DNA from: Marsupella aquatica
Lineage: Eukaryota > Marchantiophyta
Direction of reading: 5' to 3'
Assembly (NCBI GenBank): GCA_973895155.1
Contig: OZ316894.1
Coordinates: forward strand, 15,252,001-15,316,000
DNA: 64,000 nucleotides
Part shown: positions 55,350 through 64,000 of the stretch, piece by piece
How the letters are laid out: each line of letters starts with the position of its first letter
How positions within the stretch are numbered: position 1 is the first letter of the stretch
Made by a program: the position numbers and the translations under genes
Notes under the pieces: model-generated
What the model was told of the DNA's origin: nothing
Seen by the model: the letters and a program-made list of their open reading frames with translations, nothing else
Database searches by the model: none

Positions 55350-55524
55350 ATCGCCCCCCTAGCTAGGAGTAAGGTCCCCTAACTCTAGCTAGCCATGAGT
55401 TCTACAAGGTTGATATACACCTTTTTAGGTGTGAAGATCAGGAGGCCGGGTGCAAGTGAGCCCCATCGATCACCTACCTGCAATCCATATCTGCCAAGAG
55501 AACACAAATGATAACTAGTCGGCT

Positions 55525-55673
55525 TCACCGACACTGAGGACACAACCATGATTCACTAGGAATCACCTGCAATGGTGGTGTCAAACATGACATGTGCCAT
55601 CCTCTAGAACACTTATCACAAATCAACATAGTAGCTGCTCCCTGAGCAGATCCACACAACATACATTTCAAGC
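55525..55673 (-). pseudogene. C-terminal PHD finger of the element's polyprotein
   Basis: A complete C4HC3 zinc finger: CMLC, nine residues, CDKC, four residues, HMSC, then LTPPLQVIPSESW and CPQC, ending at the element's stop codon. PHD fingers of this form (ML.CDxC…GWHxxCL.PPL…W.CPxC) read the N-terminal tail of histone H3. It replaces the chromodomain found at this place in chromoviral integrases, so it may steer integration to chromatin with a given H3 state. All zinc ligands are intact in both copies in the window. Confidence 0.85.
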
Positions 55674-56957
55674 CAGCACGAACATGTGCCAAGCTTGGAT
55701 ATACTGTACCATCAATGTTGGGAAGGTGACATGGTGCACAGTTGCGCTCATGGTCCTTCCAAACCATACCATCGCATCCCTCCAACATTAGGACACCAGA
55801 AGGCAACACTTCACGCACACGTAAGATTGTCCGGTCTGCAGTCACATCAAGTGTCGTGGGTGCTGTCTGCTACAAATAAACATAATCACCAGGATAAAAT
55901 CGTCGAATGCTTGCACAGTAACCTCCTCCACGAATAGTGGCATACCTCAAAATATCACGATGTTGGGCAATGGCAAGGTTATCAAAAGCCATGGGCATCA
56001 CTCTCTGAAATACCCGTGCTCTCTCTGAACACACCTTGACCCAAACATCAGGATCATCCAAGTTCACAACTGGTGCAGCATCACGATGAATAGCTGCTGG
56101 CAAATCTGGCTCTCTACCATAGAGCAAAAAGTAAGGTGAGAAGGATGCAAGTGATGCTTGTCGACTGAAACGGTAGCCCATAGCTAACCAAGGTAGCTGG
56201 AGATCCCAATCTCCCAAATGACCAACCTGCAAGCCATACTTACGCAATCCTCTCTTCACAGTTTGCACAACTCTCTCAGCTAATCCATCTGCCTCAAGAT
56301 GATCACGAGAGGTAGTACGATGATCAATCAGAGCTTGCTCACACAAATTCCACTCCACGGAACTGAGTTCCCTGATCAGTCAATACCTCAGCTGGTGCTC
56401 CAAAATGACTGAGTACACGATCCAAAAATGTAGCAGCAACTCCTCCACTGGCTTTATCTGGCAATGCCACTAGCTCAATCCACTTGGAGAAGTGCTCCAC
56501 CATGACCAAAACATATCGATTATGACGTTGGGTAAGAGGTAATGGACCAGCAAAATCCAAACTCCAACGATATCCCAAACCCATGATCGGCAACGGGTGC
56601 AACTGGGGAGTGGGAGCATTAAATGATGCTCTCACTCTATCACATACCACACACTTAGCTATCAACTGCTGGACATGAGTGTGCATACCACGTCACCAAT
56701 ACTGTGTCTGCAGCAAGCTATAAGTGCGCTTCACACCAAAGTGCCCCAACTCCTCATGTGCATGTCGCACCAAATGGACTCATTGTGATGGTTTTGGTAC
56801 CACCAACACCCTACCGTCATGCAGTACTCTTAAAAGATGGTTTCCCTCCCATCGAAACCTCTTGGCTCTCTGTAGAACCCTATCACGTTCTTTGGCATCA
56901 ACACTGCCAACAATAGAACCACTACGCAAATATTCCAACACTCTCACATCATTGTGA
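55674..56957 (-). pseudogene. Integrase of the methyltransferase element
   Basis: Zinc region HAHEELGHFGVKRTYSLL…CVVCDRV; catalytic core with SLDFAGPL (Asp), LTDQGTQF (Asp) and LEADGLAERVV (Glu). The core continues HLGDWDLQLPWLAMGYRF and PYFLLYGREPD, then a C-terminal β-rich part (RRFYPGDYVYL, EVLPSGVLMLEG) before the PHD. A frameshift near 56350 and TGA stops near 56692 and 56780 break it. Confidence 0.85.
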
Positions 56958-57109
56958 ATATCTTGCTATCCAGAAGTTACCTCACCAACATCCACATCTG
57001 AAGACTCATCATCCACTCCATCCAATGAGGTAGAGTCCACAGATCCACTGTATGCTGGCACCCAACAAAGAAAGGCAGATGCATGCCATCCTGGCACCAT
57101 CTCCTTATC

Positions 57110-58402
57110 TTACTCATCATGCCATCTGGCTCCAGTCTCATCCTGCTGACTGGTACATGGATTGCGGCTTAATCCATCTGCATCCAAGTTCACTTTTCCA
57201 GGCCTATGCACCACCTGGAAATCATACTCTTGTAACAACAATGCCCATTGTGCAAGCTTCCCTGTAAGCTTGTCAGACTCCATTAACCACTTAAGAGGCT
57301 GATGATCAGTGATCAAGGTAAAGGGGTTATCAAACAAGTAGCAACAAAAGTGTGCAACAGCCCACACTGCTGCCAAACACTCTCCCTCATAAGAGCTATA
57401 CTTAGCCTCTGCTGAATTGTTTGATCTACTGGCATAAGCCACAATAAACTCATTCCCCTCATCATCCTTTTGAGTCAGCACTGCTCCAAGTCCTACTCCA
57501 CTCCAATCAGTGTGTAGCTGAAATGGTCTGCCTGAAATGGGTCTTCTCAAAATAGGGGATGATGTCAACCTTTGCTTCAACTCCTGAAAGGCATGCTCCT
57601 GGTCATCACCCCAAATCCATTCCTGATCCAACTTAGTGAGTATGGTCAAAGGTTTAGCAAGCTGGCTAAATCCTTTAACATACCTCCTGTAGTAGCTCGC
57701 CAATCCCAAGAATGCACGAACTCTACTCACATCAGTAGGACAAGGAATCTGTGTAATGGCCTCCACTTTAGTCTGCTGTACACCCAATCCCCCTGGGTAT
57801 ATAGTGTGGCCCAAATACTCAATCTGGTCTTGGAAGAACTTACACTTGCTAGGATGGAGCTTCAACCCATGTGCTCTCAATCTCTCCAACACAATCTGCA
57901 AGTGCTGCTGATGTTCTTCCATAGTAGAAGAATAGACCAAAATATCATCAATATAACATCTGACAAAATCCAAACCTGCAAGGATTCGATCCATGACTCT
58001 CTAGAACTCAGCTGGTGCATTCTTCAACCCAAATGGTAAGAATAACCATTGATACAAATGATCTTTGCCATAAGAATCAATCCCCCATAATGATGTCTTA
58101 GACCTGTCAGCATGCCTAATTGGAAGCTGATGGTACCTTGCCCTCAGATCCAATGAACTGAAAACCTTTGCATGCCCCACAGCATCAAAGATCTCCTCAG
58201 GTGTGGGCATGGCATATCTATCAGATTTTGTCTGGCGATTAATGGGTCTGTAATCACCACACATGCGCCTATCTGTGTAATTGCCTTGCACATCCTTCTT
58301 GGCTGGCATCATTGTGGCAGATGCATACTCCCCATATGAAATCTCCACTAATCCAGCCTCCAACAAATTTTGAGTTCTGCTTTGAATGAGAGCTCTCTCC
58401 AT
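57110..58402 (-). pseudogene. Reverse transcriptase and RNase H of the methyltransferase element
   Basis: RT motifs: GLVEISYGEYASATMMPAKK, RMCGDYRPINRQT, KVFSSLDLRARYHQLPI, LPFGLKNAPAEF and CYIDDILVYS (catalytic Asp pair). One TAG sits between AEF and RVMDR where Gln is expected. The tether (RVRAFLGLASYYRRYVKGF) leads to RNase H with FQLHTDWSGVGLGAVLTQ (Asp), YEGECLAAVWAV (Glu) and LITDHQPLKWL (Asp). This is a Ty3/gypsy-type RT, clearly different from that of the 12–23-kb element. Confidence 0.9.
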
Positions 58403-58813
58403 GTCACTATAACGGTATGGCCTACGAAAGATTGGCGCATCACTAGCTAATTCAATCTGAATACCAGGACCCTTTCATGTCCCCAAATCCTTCATGCTAA
58501 ATGCAAAACAATTCCAGTAACTCTTCAAGAATCGATGCATGCGACGTCTCTCCTCCCCTGTCAACTTAGGGCCAAGCTGTGGTTCCCAACTCTCCACCAA
58601 ATCCCTAATATCTCTTTGTAGGGTAGAAGAGATAGCCGATGATTGCTATTTAGCAGTAGATTGAGCAGTCCCTTCCTACTCAACAATCTATCCAGCCTTG
58701 GCCAATCCTGCCATAGATCCATGGACTGTCTGCTCATCCCCAGCTGTGGTCAGTACTGTCTCAGTGGACCGCAAGCTCACCAAGGAACAATCAGTAATTC
58801 CAGCAGAGCACAT
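58403..58813 (-). pseudogene. Linker between methyltransferase and reverse transcriptase
   Basis: In frame with both neighbours but with five or more stops (TGA near 58811; three TAGs near 58675, 58660 and 58640; TGA near 58478). The last part (SYWNCFAFSMKDLGT, IQIELASDAPIFRRPYRY) is the conserved entry to gypsy RT. The middle has no recognisable domain. Confidence 0.7.
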
Positions 58814-59908
58814 TCACAACTGTTCAGCTACTCCCAAGCTGATAATCCAAGTCAAACAATTTAGGTCCATTGCTTGACCAAGAACCTGGCGCCGCAAACC
58901 CTCTGACACAGAGGCAACTACAGTGGTGCCAGTCAAAAATCCCATAGCATGCTCTCTCTCATCAGCAATAGGTTCCACTAACTGCTGGAGAGCTGTGTCC
59001 CACACAAGTCCAGGGCCACCTGCTCTGAATACATATGAAGCAGAGTGGCTTACAAGAGTGGGTAATGCACAACGTGGGCACCCAATTGTATTGACCATTG
59101 CCAATGGAGGTCTATCAGGTTGGGTCAAACCCTGTGCACGATGCCCTGGATCCAAAATATCATCCACTACTAAGGCTGGTGAGCGTGGAATGCTGTCAAA
59201 TGCACGCTTCAACACCTCACATGGGATCAAATTAGTCCACCACAAGCGTGGACGATGTGCATGAGAACCCACACGTGCAGCATCCAATAACACAGGTCCA
59301 ATCCAAGACCTCACCTGGCGAACACTGGCAACAATCCAACTATGATCATCACCTAACAATGGCACATTCTCCAAAATGTATGCTGGAGACTGTGTCTGAT
59401 GTAGCTGGAGATGATGCAGCACCCGCAACATCTCCCAAAACAATGCAGAGCGTGGATCATGAAGTCCATGCCCAACGCCAGCTCTAGATTGGCCCTAACA
59501 TGGCCAACCAGCAATCACCAAATCAATGGGGCCAACACGATGCAGATGATCTGCCCCCAACAATGAAATATCAGCAGGTAGTGCATGCTGATAACCACGA
59601 ACAGCATCCATTGGCAGCAACTATGGATGTCTATCCACCAACATAGCCACATGTCGCAATGAGACCCTCCGTGCTGTCTCATCTGTCTCCACATACAAAT
59701 AACGACGCACAGGAATTCTTGCCTGAAGAACAGCAACCAATCTAGTGCTAATCCCACCAAAAAGATCCAACAAGCAAATACCCTCCGGTGGATACTGCCA
59801 AGCAATAGGAGTGGTATCCAATGGTGAAAGAGTCACAGGTCCATCTGCACGAGACTGCTCTACTCCTGACTGTGGTGTAAAAGCATGACGCCATACATCA
59901 TGTACCAA
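58814..59908 (-). pseudogene. C5-cytosine DNA methyltransferase domain inside the polyprotein
   Basis: Motif I: ICLLDLFGGISTRLVAVL (SAM-binding loop), with the motif II acidic residue in YLYVETDETARR. Motif IV: DLVIAGWPC then TAG then GQS, i.e. the catalytic P-C-Q-G/x-S site with Gln replaced by a stop. Motif VI: YILENVPLL (Glu). Motif VIII: HRPRLWWTN. Motif IX region: EREHAMGFLTGTT; motif X-like LGQAMDLNCLTW near the end. The order I–X is not permuted, so it is of the DNMT1/DNMT3 type and not the rearranged DRM type. Size of about 360 residues suits a stand-alone catalytic domain. It would methylate cytosine in DNA. This copy has stops near 59620 and 59496. Confidence 0.88.
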
Positions 59909-59920
59909 TCGTGCTGCTGC

Positions 59921-60952
59921 CTATGACAAGGCCTGTGCGCTGCCCCACACTGGTGGCACAACACTGCCAATAGATAATCTTTGCATGATGTGCTCCTCAT
60001 GAGACTCCTCCAATGGTGGAACATCTACTGCATGTGCATTACCCTCAAGCAAATCATCAGGTCCAGCAATTACACCACTGAATGCTGCCAAAGACAATGG
60101 TGTGGATTTAGGGCCTCCCACAAGTCCACTAAATCTCACTGGCAATTGGCTCAATCGAGCATCTCCTAACTGCCAATCAGGTCTATATGACACTGATTCC
60201 TCCCAAAAATCAAGAATAAATCCCATGGGGTAGAGCACTGTACATCCCACCAACACATCATATGACTCTACCTTAGTCAGAATAGCTCGCGCCTGTATCT
60301 GTGAGCTATCTGTGGTATGACCTTCCTGAATCCTCAAATCAAGAGGTCTCCTGGTAATGTGTTGTGTAGGTGTAGGTCCCCCCAATGAAGTCTGAATGGG
60401 AAAGGGACAATCCTCGAAATCCTCTGGACGCAATCCCAATCCACGTATGGTAGACTTTCCCAACATCAAGGGTTGAGCACCAGTATCCAGTAACACCCTC
60501 TCTGGCTGGTATACTGCTCCAGAAGGCCCAACTAATCGGAAGATACCACTCCGATTATCCAATGATACAACACTAGGTTTAAACCTAGTCCTCTCAAATG
60601 TAGGGCGTGCTGGTAAATCCACCAATCTTGTTGCTGCTGCATGCCATGTCTCACTAGTAGTAGTAGGTGGCATGGTCTTCACTGCTTCAACACTGCAAGC
60701 TGCTTCTACATGGGAAGCAACCACTGGAGTGTCCTCACAGAGTGTAGCTGCCAATCTGAACACTTTTGCAGGACCAACTCCCAAGTTTAGCATGTCTGTT
60801 GCTAAAAATAATAGGGTGCGTACCATGGTAGTAGCCGCCCCCAGCAGGGTACCTATCATCCCTGCTGCATCACTACCTGATTCTGCCAACTTATCCATGC
60901 TAGGGTTTGTCCAAATCAGGTTCATAGAGACAGTCTGAACTGTCTTTGACAA
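59921..60952 (-). pseudogene. Aspartic protease region of the methyltransferase element
   Basis: Active-site loop VLLDTGAQPLMLGKSTIRGLGL, then the flap and hydrophobic segments VLVGCTVLYPMGFILDFWEESV. The N-terminal ~170 residues are a spacer with hydrophobic stretches (GMIGTLLGAATTMVRTLLFLATDML). The frame opens after a TAG at about 60976 and closes at a TAG just before the methyltransferase; both stops appear to replace Gln. The enzyme would release the mature proteins. Confidence 0.85.
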
Positions 60953-60976
60953 TGTAAAAGACTGAGGAAGCTTTGT

Positions 60977-62624
60977 CTACCGACGTGCATCCCCCCTCTG
61001 TGGATCTAACTCCACTACTGCTCCTTGGGGCTCAAGAGCTTTGGCTTCCCCACATGTCAAAGCTGCTGATGCATCAATATGTGCAGTGCCACACATGAAT
61101 CCCATGGTGGCAAGGTCTCCATCAGCTCCATAAGATGTGGAAGGACCATGGGATGTGGAAGGTCCATAGGATGTAGATGCCCCATCACCAGAATTAGGTC
61201 TCACCTGGGAACTAGCCATGGCAGCTAGTTGTTGCTCCAATTGAGCAATCGTAGCATCCTTTGGATCTATGGTTACAACAGGGGCAGCGTCACCTCCCTG
61301 TCTCCCTGCATGTGGCATGCCACGACCACGTCCACCACCTCTACCTCCTCCTCCTCTTCCCTGATCATGTGTACGGGATCCTCCTCTCCGTAACTCAGGG
61401 TGGAGTGAGAAACACCTATCTTTGGTGTGTCCAAGAGCTCCACAGTGATCACACTGTCGCTGATCAGGCGCTGATGCTCCCCCTGATCCTCTATGATCTG
61501 GGCAATATCTCTGTGCATGATCCCTACCACAGGTCCAACATCCTGACTACTGTCCAGCATAAGAGGGCACAGGTCTCTGGCTGGTAGACTCTCGTGTAGT
61601 AGGCTTCTCCCTCTGGCTCTTCCGTGTAGTAGGCTGTGGTGTGGATGTAGATGCAGCCTTTGGTGCTTCCTTGGCAAATCCGGAAGTCACTACCTTCTCA
61701 TTCACCATATTGAGCTCAATGCGCTCAGAAAGGGTAAAAACAACTGCTAATGTGGGATCTGCATCCCTAAGTAGAGTGACATCTCTCACTCTACGTCGCA
61801 ATTCTCTATCCAGAATTGCATACCAAAACTGGACTGCCTGAGCCTCTGTCACTCCCTTGGTGACAGTGATCAATCTGCGCATACGAGTGTATGCCTCACG
61901 TAGACTCTCTCCAATCTTGCGCTGGAACTCCTGGAGACCCTTCAACTTATCAGTTCTCACACCCTGATAGTTCTGCTTCAGTACCTCAAAGAATTCCACC
62001 ACAGGGTTAAATGCTGGCGCAACTCCAATTCCTGTCATAATCACACCGGCAGGAGTAGCGATGGATGTTGCTGGTGGATGGTGTGCCACTTTGGCTAGTG
62101 CTGCTAGAAGAAGCAGCAACTGTGGCAATGGGTTGGGCAGCCGCACTAGTGCCATAGGTGATGGACACATAATTAGGCGACCAATGCTGCCTCCATGCCT
62201 CAATCTCAACCAAATGAGCCTTCCGAAACTCATGGTAGTCATCCATGGGTGGCCCCTCCAAATGCTGAAATAATCCCTTCCATGCCATGAAAGGGGTAAA
62301 CAATGTGGCGTTACGCAATGTCTGCATATCGCACCACGTATCAAACTCCTGGATGAAGTCATCCAGATCAATCGTGCCAACTGCACCAGAGTATCGTCGT
62401 GTGCCCTTTGTAGCCCCGTACATCTCGTCCATATCCCACAACAAAGGTGCAACCACCTGATGATGAGGAGAACTGGTCATTGAGTCCTCATCATAATCAC
62501 TGTCTGAAGCTGCACTGTTGACTGCTACCAATGCCGTTGGCCAAAACTGTGCCCCACTCCGAGTGAAACCGGTCCGTCGTCCATCGGGTAATCCAGCAGC
62601 ACCAGAAGAATCCGTGGTGACCAA
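60977..62624 (-). pseudogene. Gag with two zinc knuckles, methyltransferase element
   Basis: N-terminal part in one frame (62624–62007: DDFIQEFDTWCDMQTLRNATLF, PPMDDYHEFRKAHLVEIEAWR), then shifted near 62.06 kb to GVAPAFNPVVEFFEVLKQNY, FQRKIGESLREAYTRMRRLI and the ILDRELRRRV tail. Zinc knuckles (after a TAG near 61548) read CWTCGRDHAQRYC and CDHCGALGHTKDRC, followed by a Gly/Arg-rich stretch and repeated STSYGP-like units. No clear ATG at the 5' end; the open frame near 62624 begins at TTG. Confidence 0.8.
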
Positions 62625-63115
62625 CCCTAACCTAATCTATGTGCTAACCCTAAGGGCAATCTATCCCTATCAGCACCACAAGCACTCACCATGGTGTGTT
62701 GGGCATCACTCCAACATCACCAATAGAGAAATACACAGCACACTAGAATGTCCGGTTGCAAACCCGGATCACTCCTATGGAATCAAGCGCCCATACCGAA
62801 CCAACATGGCGCATAAACAAGAAACAAGTGTGGAGAGGATCCAATCAACAAGAATAGTCAAACACTAACTCTCCACACCAAGAGTGATCACACATTGATC
62901 AAACAAATATTCATAATGTTCAATGAAAGGCCTTCATAATAGGCTTCATGATGTCCCAATGTTATAGATGAGAAACCATGCAGAATTGGTTCAATCTGTG
63001 TATTTAGATGAACTCAGAACTATCAAAAACCTCTAAAGAGCCTCTGATTTGGCCCAAAACAAGGCTCTAAGCAAACCGGAAAGTGTATAAAGCCCCCTGG
63101 CGCTTGAATCTAAAC
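62625..63115 (-). other. Leader upstream of gag, methyltransferase element
   Basis: Probably 5' untranslated leader. No LTR is present, since the diagnostic terminal sequence (…GCGCACGACA on the minus strand) does not occur between 62624 and 64000. No primer site can be fixed; a TGGTTCGGTATGGGCGC candidate lies near 62804 on the minus strand. Confidence 0.4.
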
Positions 63116-63235
63116 AACAAGTTGTGAAAACTTGTGTGTACACAAGGTGGGATGAGAACTTTCCAGTTAAGCGCTTGCGGCTGGGAATAACCTCGGGATG
63201 GGTGACCTCCTCGCGCTCGACCTCGTGTCTCCCCT
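63116..63235 (+). ncRNA. Degenerate 5S rRNA-like sequence
   Basis: Plus strand. AGTTAAGCG (63165–63173) and GGATGGGTGACCTCC (63196–63210) match the box A and box C regions of plant 5S rRNA, with exactly the canonical 31-base offset between them. Upstream, ATGAGAACTttcc matches ATCAGAACTccga at the right distance; downstream, CCTCGTGT matches with one base of slippage. The first ~30 bases match poorly. A 5S gene is transcribed by RNA polymerase III; this copy is too changed to be a functional ribosomal RNA but retains its internal promoter elements. Confidence 0.65.
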
Positions 63236-63355
63236 CACGCTCACGACCCAGAATAGCCCCGGGATGGGTGACCTCGACCTCGCGCCTGCTTGCGCTCGCG
63301 ATGGGTGACTTTGCACTCGTGGTTGGGAGCACTTTCGGGATGGGTGACCTCACGC
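63196..63355 (+). repeat. Four box C-like repeats (GGATGGGTGACC)
   Basis: Copies begin at about 63196, 63264, 63299 (gcgatgggtgact) and 63338, each inside a C/G-rich, CG-dense context (cctcgcgctcg, cctgcttgcgctcgcg). The first belongs to the 5S-like sequence; the others lack a box A at the right distance. Confidence 0.8.
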
Positions 63356-64000
63356 GTCGCCTTATGCGCGCACAGTTGTGTGTGTACACAAAACAGAAGT
63401 CGTCGGGCTCAAAAATGGCAACATTTGCCACTCCAAAGCAACATTTTCCTTCACAAAAACGGCAACATCAATGGCTCTCGACCTCTGCAAACCTGTCGCG
63501 CACGGTTCTGGGATATTTCGCGAGCGTCCCTTGACAATAAAACACTGCGAGCACTCAAAATTCCAACAGATCTGTCCACAAAACAGCAGTGCGATATAAG
63601 CAGCAACCTTCGGCCATCTCTTTCCAGATCTAGACTCCGACTCAATCCGGATCCAGATCTAGACCAGATCCAGATCCAACAACGTTCAAGCTTGGCCAAA
63701 ACCAGATCAAATAGCAACAGAGTACTCAAACAATATAACTAATGATTCAAGAAACATGCATCCGCGTCAAACACAAATCCAATTGATTCGAGCTACCACG
63801 AACCGTCACCGTCAACGACAAACTCAGACTGAGCTTCTGTCCGCACAACAAAGTTTGAAGCTCATGATCTTTCAATGTAATCTCCATACAATCGGCACAA
63901 CGATCCCGGTCAACAATACCCCATCGATCCTGCACCGATCCGATCACACACGTATGTCAAGCCAACAGACCTTGCACTACTCAAGGATTCCACGTTACAC
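63356..64000. other. Outer leader or flank, no gene
   Basis: Contains a second tgtgtgtacacaa palindrome (near 63377) like that at 63133–63146, and repeated gatctagatcc-type motifs near 63625–63680. No coding region supported. The element's 5' LTR should lie further right. Confidence 0.4.

Larger units (their letters stand above)
55214..64000 (-). mobile_element. Ty3/gypsy element encoding a DNA methyltransferase and a PHD finger
   Basis: Minus strand, from the leader (beyond 62624) to the 3' LTR (55349–55214). Domain order: Gag, zinc knuckles, protease, C5-cytosine methyltransferase, RT, RNase H, integrase, PHD. By coordinate arithmetic, the pieces at 62452, 61318, 60952, 59908, 59443, 58402, 57994 and 56686 are all in one frame; only the Gag N-terminus and the last ~830 bases are shifted. 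The frame is broken by about 14 stops, mainly TAG and TGA. The 5' LTR is not in the window. Average size for the encoded polyprotein would be about 2,370 residues. Confidence 0.9.

Noticed and set aside
58814-59908. A host DNMT gene fragment
   Set aside because: The domain is in frame with the element's protease upstream and reverse transcriptase downstream, which a chance host insertion would not give.

Overview
This is nuclear DNA from a land plant (streptophyte). The one clear host gene is an NPH3-type phototropism adaptor (31.1–35.0 kb) with plant introns, and a second small two-exon gene is likely at 51.4–52.3 kb. Most of the rest is LTR and non-LTR retrotransposon sequence, with sparse genes, nested insertions and satellites. 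That suggests a large, repeat-rich genome. A seed-free plant (bryophyte, lycophyte or fern) is my guess from the retroelement types; it is not proven.

Layout. 0–0.5 kb: decaying satellite whose units carry a palindrome. 2.7–7.5 kb: a nearly complete 4.66-kb LTR of a Ty3/gypsy family plus a scrap of its integrase, minus strand. 8.7–12.4 kb: a LINE whose 5' half is inverted, as twin priming predicts. 12.4–23.6 kb: a Ty3/gypsy element on the minus strand. Its LTR appears to be 4.67 kb long and to encode its own ~1,100-residue protein (a globular domain followed by a long coiled coil). 23.6–24.7 kb: 3' end of a different Ty3/gypsy family (integrase, PHD finger, short LTR) into which the previous element inserted. 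24.7–30.2 kb: dispersed repeats, a minisatellite and a Mutator-like MITE with a perfect 10-bp target duplication. 31.1–35.0 kb: the NPH3 gene. 37.2–46.9 kb: remnants of three Ty1/copia insertions. 46.9–49.7 kb: a LINE remnant. 50.4–52.6 kb: local tandem duplications and the small gene. 55.2–64.0 kb: a nearly full-length Ty3/gypsy element on the minus strand.

The most striking object is the last element. Nearly all of its domains lie in one reading frame: Gag with two zinc knuckles, aspartic protease, a C5-cytosine DNA methyltransferase, reverse transcriptase, RNase H, integrase, and a C-terminal PHD finger. It therefore joins a DNA-methylation writer and a putative histone-tail reader in one retroelement polyprotein. 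C5-methyltransferases captured by retrotransposons have been described in charophyte algae and dinoflagellates; the combination with a PHD finger in a land-plant element looks new to me. Its upstream leader carries a degenerate 5S rRNA-like sequence with extra copies of the box C motif. Most stop codons in the element are TAG or TGA, as C-to-T decay at methylated CHG and CG sites would produce.
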